Assembly (NCBI GenBank): GCA_026168455.1
Contig: CM047428.1
Coordinates: 36,631,255-36,695,254 of the forward strand
Origin: Theocolax elegans
Lineage: Eukaryota; Arthropoda; Insecta; Hymenoptera; Cerocephalidae
Reading direction: 5' to 3'
Length of the DNA: 64,000 bases
In this document: positions 54,651-64,000 of the stretch, one piece after another
Layout of the letters: every line of letters starts with the position of its first letter
Numbering within the stretch: position 1 is the first letter of the stretch
The notes under the pieces: model-generated
The model's database searches: none
Told to the model about the DNA's origin: nothing
Seen by the model: only the letters and a program-made list of their open reading frames with translations
Translations under genes and position numbers: made by a program

Positions 54651-56400
54651 TGTTTGTTTTAATAAAACTAATTCGTTCCCGTGCGGGATCTCTTATATAT
54701 TTTAGTGTGAGAGTGTTTTAATAATAGATCCTTTCGGGAGAGGTAGCTGTCCCGACCCCCTTTCCTTTTAAAGAAAATTATAAATAATTTTTTTTTCTTT
54801 ATATACGGGACGCGGCGAAATAATTATTGTTTTTTTTTTTTTTAGTTTGAGAGCGTATTATTTTTATTTTGCTCTCCTTCCCTCCCTGACCCACATATAT
54901 TATTATACAGTAATTATAATTTAATAATTGTGTTTATTATTTATTACTATTAATTTTTATAATATATGTAATTTACTTGTGTGTGTATAAAATATATTCT
55001 TACAACTTTTGTTAATTATTTAGAATTGTTAGTAAGTTAAATAATTAACAGAAAGTAACTTTATGTGAATCAGCTGCAAAGTTACAATAGTTGGAATATT
55101 AATTATTTAAACTCGTGTGCGAGTAAAATAATTAAAATTTTTTTATTGCAATTATCTGACAGCAAATACTTAATTTAATATTTTGTATTTATTAAGTGTT
55201 ACTGCTCACGATATTTGTAACAAATTTAAAAAAATTTTTGAGTGTGAGAAAATTTTTTTTTTATAATTCGTGTTAGTTATTTAGACTTGTTCCAAGTTAA
55301 ACAATTAAAGTAAAGTATCTTTGTGTGATTGTTGCGCAAAGATACGAGAGCTGTAAAATATAATTATTTAGACTCGAGAGTGAGTTAAATAATTAAATTT
55401 ATTTGTTTTTGCATGTATTTTAATGATCGGCATCTAACCTAATATTTTCTATTCGTTATTTGCTGTGAAACTTTAATATATGTGAAAATTTTCTTTTCTC
55501 TTCTGTGTGTTTAAATTATATCTCAAACATAACAATTGGTTATAAATTTTTTTTTGGTGTGTTAAAGTAAAACAATTCGGTGTATGAATTAAATTGTTCA
55601 GACTTGTTAGCAAGTTAAATAATTAAATTTTTATTTCCTTTTCGTTCAATTTATTTAAAAAAAGGAAATATGAATTATTTCAACTTTTTAGCAACATAAA
55701 TTATTTATTTAGTCCTTTTTAGGATAAAATAAATATATTTCGCTGGAAAAATTGTCGTTTGGGACGACAACTAGTAAAATAATTATTTTGTTGCAAACCA
55801 TACGGGATTTACAATATTTCGTAAATACCCCTACTTTTTTTTAAATAATTTAATTAAATTTGTGTTTGTAGAGTAAATTATAAAGGAAAATTTTTTTTGT
55901 TTGGCTTGGATAAGCAAACTAATAAATGGTGTCTTGGTGTGAATCACACGATACTGTATTTATTTATATATTTATTTCAAAATTGATTATTTAAACTCGT
56001 TAGCGAGATAAATAATTTAATTTTTTTTCTCTTTTCTTCCTTCATAATTTGTTGTTTTTATTTATTAATAGATTGAAGCTTTGATTATTTCAATTTCCAT
56101 AACAAAATAAATTCTTCTTGTCACCAGTGAGGAATCTATTGGATTATAACTGTCGAGAGAGATATTTTGGGAAATCGTTAAATTTAACATTACTGGTAAA
56201 TTACCGACGATATTGAAATAATTTAAGATTTTTTTTGTTAATAATTATTTGTGCTTGCAGAAGCAAAGCAATTGTATAGAATCTTGGTGTGTGAGTCACA
56301 AGACACTATTATAAACATCAATTATTTAGACTTGTGAGCAAGTTAAATAATTAATTTAAATTTGGTGCGAGTGTCAAGTGTGTTATTTGCCACAACTTTA
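54651..56400 (+). repeat. Modular hairpin array in the Gypsy leader region
   Basis: No ORF. At least eight hairpins of one class have arms like AATTATTTAGACTTG and CAAGTTAAATAATT around a 4-nt loop, at about 55011, 55101, 55275, 55362, 55590, 55705, 55985 and 56330. A second class has arms like GTATCTTTGTG / CGCAAAGATAC, at 55055, 55315, 55929 and 56283. Two more, TTGTGCTTGCAGAAGCAA (56246) and GTTTGGCTTGGATAAGCAAAC-type (55898, imperfect), complete the modules. Stem sequences vary while pairing is largely kept. Confidence 0.8.
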
Positions 56401-56410
56401 ACCAGCAAAA

Positions 56411-57390
56411 TTGAATTCAAGCAGCTGAGATCCATCCTCGGAATAGTAGACTGGTACTCTTGATTCATTAATCGAGAAGCTGACATTAAAGCATCCCTTA
56501 CCAAGTTGCTGCGTAAAGACCAGGCTTGAGATTGGGGCGAGGAGCAGGAGGAGGCGTTCCGCCAGCTTAGAGTTGCATTAGGTAAAGCGCCTGTATTAGC
56601 CCGCCCAGACTTTTCTAAGCCATTTACCGTCCAAAGTGACGCTAGTGACTTAGCAATAGGTGCGGTGTTGACGCAACTGGACGACGAGGGTTTCGAGCAT
56701 ACGATTGTCTACATCAGCCGATTATTAAATCGCGCTGAACGTAATTACATAGCAACGGAAAAAGAATGCTTGGATCCCATATGGGCTATTAAGAGATTGA
56801 GACCATACACTGAAGCCTATCGATTCACGTCTGTTACCGACCATAGTGCTCTCAAATGGCTCAAAAATCTCAGAGAGCCGTCGGGTAGGTTGGCACGATG
56901 GATACTTGAAATGCAGCAATGGGACTTTGAAATAGTGCATAAGAAAGGAGCCTTGCACTACGTCCTGGACACGCTTTCTCCTGCCGTCAACCCAGACCCC
57001 GACGAAGAAGAGATTGCCTCGTTCGAAGTAATTACAGACCCACGGTATATTGCTAGATTAAACGATGTACGCTCATGCCCTCGAAGATTTCCGGAGTGGA
57101 AAATTGAGAATGATATGCTATATCGTTTTACAAGCGGTAAACTACTGGACTCTGTAACAGAACGAGAAGAAGGCTGTCGTCTTGTGCTACCCTTAGAGCA
57201 GAGGAACCGAGTTCTAGTAGATTCTTATTTCCTCCCAGCTATGAATCACATGGGAATTGAAAAAACTTACGAACACGTTGCAAGAGTTTACTATTGGCCA
57301 GGTATCTACTACGATACCCGCCAATTTGTCTTGCGATGTCTGATATGCCAGAACTATAAGACGTCTCAAGCAGGTCCTCAAGACTTATGA
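56411..57390 (+). pseudogene. Gypsy pol remnant: RT thumb, RNase H, integrase zinc finger
   Basis: Frames from about 56411 read KQLRSILGIVDWYS (RT thumb), EAFRQLRVALGKAPVLARP, then VQSDASDLAIGAVLTQ (RNase H first Asp), NYIATEKECLDPIWAIK (Glu) and TDHSALKWL (Asp). After a linker, HMGIEKTYEHVARVYYW...CLICQNYK is the integrase HHCC finger. The frame is open from 56665 to the TGA at 57388-57390; upstream it has two or three stops. The integrase catalytic core is missing. Confidence 0.85.
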
Positions 57391-57583
57391 TTTAAATTTG
57401 CCGTACACTTTCCGAAGGTGCGCAAGGCATTTCTGCTAAACTGGCACCAAAGTATGACAGACCCTTTGAAGTTAAAGAAGTACTATCTCCAGTAGTTCTG
57501 ATACTAGAAGAGTCTGGTCAGAAACGGACCGAGGTATACATATCCGATGTGAAGAGATATGTACCAGCTCGGGTTGTTATGTA
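57391..57583 (+). pseudogene. Gypsy integrase C-terminal fragment
   Basis: Reads GISAKLAPKYDRPFEVKEVL, then VYISDVKRYVPAR and a stop at about 57583: the GPF/Y-like C-terminal region of Gypsy integrases. It follows the zinc-finger part within ~20 bp, so about 300 codons including the DDE core were deleted. The deletion is internal and the frame after it is clean. Confidence 0.75.
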
Positions 57584-57792
57584 AAGTGGTAGGGAAAACG
57601 TATCGGCGTACGTGAGAACAGTCAGCGAAGGCTAGGCTTGGTGACTGTTCTGTTATATGCCACGTCAATATCATACGAAGCACGAAGAATCATTGAAGCA
57701 GCCTCCAATTGAAGAAAAGAAAAGAAATGAACAGCGCGCAGTCGTGGATAGATTATACCTTTCTTTCGACTCGGCCTTCCCGAGGGAAGTGG

Positions 57793-57808
57793 TGTCTAGG
57801 GGGGGCTT
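57793..57808 (+). other. Polypurine tract of the Gypsy element
   Basis: TCTAGGGGGGGCTT lies immediately before the 3' LTR start TGTAACGG. In LTR elements such a tract primes plus-strand DNA synthesis. Confidence 0.7.
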
Positions 57809-58240
57809 TGTAACGGAAATCGTCACATAATCTATTCACGACGAATAGAAAATTTAAATTCGCTTATTGTAAGTCGTCGGAGCCTATCGTATGACACGGC
57901 CAACCGACGACACTTGTTTGTTTCATTTACTAGAGTACAATTACACGCACGACAATACGTAGGGATGAGAGCGCGAGAGAGTGTGTGTGTGTGTTCCCCA
58001 CTCTCATCCCTTTTTCGGAAAATTAGGCGATCGACTAATTAGTGTATATCTGTCCGCCGATCGAAGCGGATCAGTATATTTTTAGCCGGAAGTACCGCTC
58101 GGTGAGTCGAGGGTACCCACGCCGCCAACTAGTGGCGAGACCCTGTGCTCGGTTTCGCCGAAGCGGGGTCGAGCACGTAGCTCCGGTCGGGCACAAGTGT
58201 ATTGTATGTGCACGAGTATCAGGGTAAATAAAGACGGGGT
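57809..58240 (+). repeat. Gypsy 3' LTR (start firm, end uncertain)
   Basis: Starts TGTAACGGAAATCGTCACAT, matching the 5' LTR for about 120 bp, then diverges. Contains a GAGAGTGTGTGTGTGTG stretch and AATAAA at about 58226. GC-rich sequence continues to 58670 without a visible CA end or target duplication. Confidence 0.6.
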
Positions 58241-58919
58241 CGTGCGCGAGTGTAATCGTGGTTCGTAAACGCGCTCGCCGCGGCATTAGGACGCCTTCAC
58301 CACAGCCGACGTCCGACCTCCGCTGCCCAGGAGGTCATTGAGGACCGCAGGATCGGCTGGGCCATCCACGGGGCGTCGACCGGTAAGTTAACTTATTACT
58401 ACCGTGACCCATCCTTTCCCGAATGTATGTGTGTGTAAGACCTCGGGAGTGTGTTCGGGTACGACGGTACTCGAACAGCGGCTCCTGGGAGTTAGAACCT
58501 GTCGTAGACAGGTTCCCCGGGACTTCCGCCCGCGCGTATCAAAAGGGTCAGTGTCAGCGCGCCAGGGTCTCATTGTGCCAGGGCCGCTAGAAAGGTCTGT
58601 TCGCACGACTTTGGGAGGGGGTCTGTCGCGACAAGAAGGCTTTCCAACTTGACTAAATTTAGGCACTAAATTCAAATTTGTGCGCTGGTTAAGCTAATTT
58701 CTTTTGTCTGTACTTATATCATAAAATCGCATGAGAGAAAATTCATGTTACTAGATATACCTTGATTTAAATACTAATTTTATATCTTATGTAATTATGC
58801 AGTAGCTAAGTAAATAAATCATAAAGAAATTATGAAATTATTAACGTGTTAAAAATAATGATTGCGTTAAGCTACATTTACATGGAATGATTCATATATA
58901 CGTATATATATTTATATAT

Positions 58920-59125
58920 TTATATAATGGTGTGGAAACATGGATGTAACGAATAAATACTGGAGAAAAATGGAGGATAGGATTTGTAAGTTATGTAATA
59001 AAGATTTAGGCATACTTACACATATTTTGGAAGATTGCGAAAATACCAAGGATTTTATGGACGAGTTACCAGGAGATAAATATAACAGAGTCGAAATGAT
59101 AACAAAAAAAAACACAAAAAATTAA
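58920..59125 (+). pseudogene. Non-LTR retrotransposon C-terminal zinc-knuckle fragment
   Basis: The plus strand encodes CGNMDVTNKYWRKMEDRICK, continuing LCNKDLGILTHILEDCE. The C-x2-C-x8-H-x4-C pattern after a NKYW block is common at the C terminus of insect LINE polymerases. No RT domain is attached and an A-rich run follows at 59100-59120, consistent with a LINE 3' end. Confidence 0.5.
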
Positions 59126-59297
59126 AGAATTTTTTTATTTAATCTTATAAATTACAAATTTTAAGCCTGAAACGTGTCGACTTAGTTACAATGATTTTAA
59201 ATGTTCTTTAATGTTAACGTTAATTTTTTTGTAATAAAATATAATAGAATTAAAAACATTTAAATCCTGAATGAAATAAAAATGTTTTGATATTACT

Positions 59298-59366
59298 ACA
59301 TTCTATTGGATGCGACGTTTTGTTTCCAAATGATCAGCAGACAAAACGTTACATCCAATAAAATGC
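59298..59366. repeat. ~26-bp inverted repeat
   Basis: CATTCTATTGGATGCGACGT on the left pairs with ACGTTACATCCAATAAAATG on the right, with a ~16-bp loop. It may be the end pair of a tiny MITE; nothing else supports that. Confidence 0.5.
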
Positions 59367-59929
59367 ACTATTATCAAGTAGACTTACATCTTTGCGATTT
59401 CTTTTATATAGTTATTACTCTGTTAATTTCAGTATATCTCTATATAATCAGTCAATTCGGATGCATAAAAAAGTAGTATATAAACAACGGATTTCATATA
59501 AACAATTTTGTATGAAAAAATTGTAAATCTTCTCTTAAATTGACGATCAACTCTTAATAGCACTCATCAGTATTAATAAACATTTTTTGAAATAACATTA
59601 TCTAGTAGACATTAATTAAACGAAATGTTGAAGCTTTCAGTAAGTAAATTTATTACAATATATTAAAAAATTTACTTATTAATAAGTACATATGTAAGGT
59701 AAGTACAAATTAGTTTAAACTAATAGAACATTTTTTACTAATCCGTTTTATAAATAATTTATGTAGATATATTTAAAATACTAATTGTCTTAAAAATAAC
59801 TTAAATGTCGCAAATTGGCCGTTTTAATAATAATTGTTTATTAATCTGCCTTATCGACAGAGTAGATTATCAAAATAATATATTGTCGTATTTTTTTATT
59901 CCGCACCGCCGAAATGGCGCTGATAGCGC

Positions 59930-60555
59930 TGGGCGAAATCCATGTTTCAGTAAACATTCACAACCGATTTTGTACTGATTCAATCCTGATTTTGTACTGA
60001 TTCTGTACCAATTCAATTCTGCGTTTTGGGAAAGAGTTACTACTGATTCAGTACTGATTTTACTCTGATTCAGTGATGATGATTTTATATTGATTCAGTG
60101 ATGATTTCATATTGATTTCAATATGAAATTAGTACTGAATCAGCGTGAATTTTTTTAACAGGGGATCAATTTTAATAGTAATTTCGTTCTGATTCTATGC
60201 TAACTTTACACAGATTTCCTACAAATTTCGTAAAAATTTCATGTCGTACCTGTGAGTAAATTGGACGGATTCTATACGAATTTTATTCAGCCGGTACGCA
60301 TTCAAAATTGTGCTGTCAAAACTTCTCTACCATTAGTAGTGATTTCGTACTGATTTGATGCAAATTACGTGCAGATTTCACACGGATACTGCACGAATTT
60401 CACACGATGTTTTTGAACAGAATCCATACAGATTTTGTTCATGATTTTGCATAGATTTTGAATGGATTTTATACGATTTACGTACGTATTGTAGGTGCAG
60501 AATCCATACAAAATCCGTACCGAATCCGTACGAACTTTTTCAACGGGGATATTAC
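59930..60555. repeat. Degenerate GATT-(T/C)-GTACT repeat region
   Basis: Phrases such as TTTTGTACTGATTCAGTACT recur irregularly. Two blocks end alike, TTTTTTTAACAGGGGAT at about 60150 and TTTTTCAACGGGGAT at about 60535. No ORF. Confidence 0.6.
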
Positions 60556-61829
60556 CAATGTTAAGTGAAAAGAATGTTTATAATATAATTATACCTTGAC
60601 TTAATTAAATAATTTTAAAAAATGTTGATAATATATTAATTATGTGCTCCTATACTTATAGTTATTGTAAACGTATATTTAACACTTAAATGAAACCTGC
60701 AATATATGTCATTTCTTTGACAACCCTGTTGGAAATACTCAGTTATAACCGATTAATACCGATTACAAAATTGATGATCGGTTGAGGTATGGATTCGTGC
60801 AACGGCAAAACCACATTGTAACATATTGTACGTATACATATTTACGTCGGAATATGTCGGGTAAAATGGTGTCGGGACGAAATGGTTGTAGTATTTTTAA
60901 TAGCGAGATATTATTATGTATAATAGATTCTTTGTAATCGGTTTCTGTCGCAGTTTAATTTGCCGTCTAATCGAGTCGGTTCTAATCAAGAATTCGAATC
61001 TACACACAGATCCGCCTAATCATTTTTAGTAGGTTATGATAGGGAGTAATCTGCTTATTTAAAGTTTAATCTTGTAGAGTTAGTTCTGGTCAAGAATTAT
61101 CTGTCACCTACAAAACTTATTAGTTGGATGTAATCATCTAATTAGAGCTAATCGAATTCCACTACAATCTATTTTTATATGAAAACCATGTGTATAAAAA
61201 TTTTTAGTCCGCTACAATCAGGAGTAATCTAGTTAAATATCATATACTGTAACTGGTTGCTATATATGATTTCATAAGGTTCTCGTCTAACAGGGTTGAT
61301 TCTGATCGGGCTACAGAACTATCTATATATAATTTCAAAGATTTTGAAAAGTTATAATTTCTGTATATTTGTATTATTACAAAAATAAAAGAACAATGTA
61401 CTCATAATAAATATGCATGGAACTAAAATAAAGAGTACAGATTTGCTAGAACGAAACATATGTATTTATTGAAACGATTACTATATTGAAATACTTGTTA
61501 CAATATTTGTACATACAAACTTCTATGTTAATCATAAGATTTTTAACCACAAAATTATATATTTAAGTAAAAACAGTAATACTTAATTGTTAAATAGTCA
61601 TACAAAAAACAATGTTCTTTAACACATCTTTAAATTAGCTCAAAATTAAAAACTAAAAATTGCTTCTAAATTTTCGTATAAATTTTGGATAAATTTCGGT
61701 GAATTACGACAAATTATACATTAATTTTGAAATAAATTTTGTGCTAAATTAACTTACATTTGGTCAATTTTATGCTAAATTATAACATTATTTATTTAAA
61801 ACAATATACTTACAAAGATACCCACACAG

Positions 61830-62230
61830 CATGTAATATTACAAAAAAATATTGCGGAAATGTTTAGAAAATATATCAAAAATATTACAAAATATTCTTC
61901 TGAAATAATTCATAGTAATATTTTTTAAATATTAATGAAATATTTGGTGTAATATTTCCACTAATAGAAAGTGGAATATTTCACAACATATTACAACAAT
62001 ATTTCTGAAATATTTCATGTAATATTACGTGTAATATTTCATAAATATTGTATGCAATATTTCATGAAATATTGTTACAATATCAATACATGTTAAAACA
62101 AAAATAATAATTTGGAATATTACTAAAATATTGCACAGACTTTCATCACAATATTTCATGTAACATTGTTGAAACATTACAGTGTAATATTACGTGAAAT
62201 CAACAATGTTTGAGGAATATTCCTGGAGAC
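61830..62230. repeat. AATATT palindrome cluster
   Basis: About 20 copies of AATATT, most embedded in near-palindromes such as GAAATATTTC, GTAATATTAC and GGAATATTCC, occur within 400 bp. Spacing is irregular. No gene is visible in the surrounding 58.7-63.4 kb apart from the LINE fragment at 58.9 kb. Confidence 0.75.
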
Positions 62231-63447
62231 TCGATTATATAATTTTTTCTTGTGTAATAGAATTTCGAAACGAAACGTATGTGACATCCGGCATTGCGCT
62301 CCATACAATATGAAATCTTAAAAAAAAATATAACCTAAAATAATGCAAAACATATTGCAATAATATTATAAAATTCTTCAATTTCTTATTTTCTTAACTT
62401 TGCTCTAAATTGAACAATTTATAAGCTTCTTTTTTTTAACCATATCTACTTGAACTCAACTACCTTTCAGTTTTTGGATTGATTTCCATCAATATTCGTT
62501 TTTGAGTCATAATAGCAATCAACGTGAAAGTAATTTTATTATTCCAAAAATAAAGCATTTAGTTCGGAAAGACCGATAACTATATAGAAAGTAACTTTCA
62601 TCGGAAATATTATTGTCAGATGTCGAATCACTATCGTAAAAGTGGCAATTGGCAAGTAATAACTTGGTTTTCTTCATATTATTATATTCCAAAAGATATG
62701 CCAAGGTTAGGATAAGATATATCCGTTTCCGAAGGTAAAGTACTTCCCTATTGTGAGAGAATACCAATACTGTTATAAAGGTAATAATAATGTAACAATA
62801 GTGTAACTAATAAAATATATAATGTTAATATATGCGAATATAATGGATATTAACAGTTAACATATTAAATTTAATTTGACAGCATGTATATACTCGAATC
62901 TTCAATCTTAAGATTCGAATGCTGACTCTTTACCACTATGAGCTATTTTGCTATTTTGTTATTAAGAGTTATTACCAGACTATAAAGAACTGTTGAATTT
63001 ATAAAATTTGCACTTATTAATTTTTTAACCATATATTCGTAGATTTTTCTCTCCCGCGAAACGAGCTACGCTTGGATACGATTGTCCGAATTTAGATACC
63101 CATGCTCTATTTTTGAACTTAATTATTTTAAATAAAAATATATTGTGCACAATTAAGTAGTACTATTTCCGAAATAGTGTTTCAAACGAAATCTTTTTCT
63201 GCAGTTTGCTCTTTACACTTAAAAAAATGTATCTAACTACGAATTATGTTATTTTGTCCCGCGAAAAGGTACTTATTATCTTATAGTAAACAATTATTTC
63301 TAAACAAGAATAAAGAATCACATTAAATGAAGAATTAAATACAATTTTTTAGGATAATTAATCCAATTTCTAAATGTATAAGTATACAAATTTTTGAAAT
63401 GTTGTAAAATTTTTTTCTAATTAATAATATAATATCAGAATTGAAAA

Positions 63448-64000
63448 GGATAGTGCATATCATCGCCTCTTACGAAGACTAGCACGCATTTTACGTCTTC
63501 CGCGTAAAGCAGTATGTTATCAGTTTCATTATGGAAGAACAGCACGTTTAGGGTTTTTACCGCGAAGACTAACACGTCTATGGTTTGCTCCGCGAAAACT
63601 AGCATGTATGACCTTTTCTCCGCGAAAACTAGCATGTTTGCTCTCCGCGAAGACTAGCACGTTTTCTCTCCGCGAAGACTAACACGTTTTCTTCCCAAGT
63701 ATTTTCAAATTCTAATGAATGCTTTAGATAACATTGGGAATTAAATAAAAATTAAAACATGAAAATTGATCAAGCTTAAATTTTACATTATATTAAAGTT
63801 ATCTTTTTGAGCGATTTTGTAAAAACTCCCCTATTCTTTATGATAAATATGTGTAACATAAGTTAATGCATCATATTACTGACATAAAAAATTATTATTA
63901 TAATTACTAAATGATATAAAAAAAAAAACGATAAATTATAATGTCCGTCCGTCCGTCCGACAAACATTATCTTGGCGTGAGAGAGACAGTGAGAGGAAGA
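63448..64000 (-). repeat. Inverted-repeat arm, right copy (runs off the window)
   Basis: The reverse complement of 30818-31370, including the motif array, AT-rich middle, CCGT repeats (63943-63959) and the CAAACATTATCTTGGCGTGA boundary motif. Because it reaches the last base, its full length is unknown. Confidence 0.85.
63460..63690. repeat. Interspersed short-motif array, copy 3
   Basis: Eight cores of CCGCGAARACTARCAYGT, with an extra unit near 63655-63685 compared with the 31.15-kb array. The edge near 63465 is CGCCTCTTACGAAGACTAGC, as in the other two arrays. Confidence 0.8.

Noticed and set aside
58071..58675. Small ORFs in the GC-rich DNA after the Gypsy 3' LTR start
   Set aside because: GC-rich sequence gives chance open frames on both strands; no motif or homologous feature was seen.
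62519..62767. 82-aa minus-strand ORF in AT-rich DNA
   Set aside because: No recognisable motif, no neighbouring signals and a composition typical of random AT-rich sequence.

Overview
This window reads as gene-poor, repeat-dense eukaryotic DNA, most likely from an insect. A hymenopteran is the best guess: the Helitron, BEL/Pao, Gypsy and CR1-group protein remnants fit one, and so does a CGN..KYW-type LINE tail at 58.9 kb. That placement is inference. I see no intact host gene, no confident functional tRNA or rRNA gene and no spliced host coding region. Every recognisable coding stretch belongs to a mobile element, and most are broken by stops, frameshifts or deletions.

Layout. 0-1 kb: GA, CCGT, ATT and 10-bp simple repeats. 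1.1-2.1 kb: GC-richer, LTR-like sequence. 2.2-7.9 kb: nested palindromes, with two tandem ~1-kb fold-back elements inside a TA run. 7.9-10.8 kb: BEL/Pao remnant on the minus strand (protease, PBS, 876-bp LTR). 12.2-14.15 kb: a ~285-bp satellite split by a mariner-like element. 15.0-17.8 kb: Gypsy pol remnant on the minus strand, split by a 5S-rRNA-derived SINE and bounded by a short-motif array. 18.36-19.04 kb: an intact TRIM whose LTRs carry a tRNA-like Pol III promoter. 19.6-30.8 kb: CT-rich satellite holding four insertions of a CR1-group LINE. 30.8-32.9 kb: inverted-repeat arm, motif array and gag-protease remnant. 32.9-35.0 kb: LINE RT pseudogene interrupted by a fold-back element that carries 28-bp repeats. 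36-45.2 kb: tandem segmental duplications and inverted repeats of one non-coding family. 45.07-50.28 kb: near full-length Helitron, minus strand. 51.25-58.4 kb: Gypsy element with tRNA-Arg PBS, holding a fifth CR1-group insertion and a dense array of DNA/RNA hairpins, followed by RNase H/integrase remnants, PPT and a 3' LTR start. 58.4-63.4 kb: AT-rich DNA with degenerate short repeats. 63.45-64.0 kb: inverted copy of the 30.8-31.4 kb arm.

How the parts relate. Several insertions can be ordered from target-site duplications: the SINE into the Gypsy ORF, the fold-back into the LINE RT gene, the TRIM with its ACTT repeat, the mariner-like element into the satellite. The CR1-group LINE copies always sit inside CT-rich simple sequence with the same orientation relative to it, which suggests target-specific insertion. 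The BEL/Pao remnant and the TRIM share a tRNA-Lys(CUU)-type PBS, so a BEL/Pao element could have mobilised the TRIM. The most unusual signals are the microsatellite-locked LINE family, the tRNA-bearing TRIM, the modular hairpin array at 55.0-56.35 kb and the repeated CGCGAA-ACTA-CA motif array found in three unrelated contexts.
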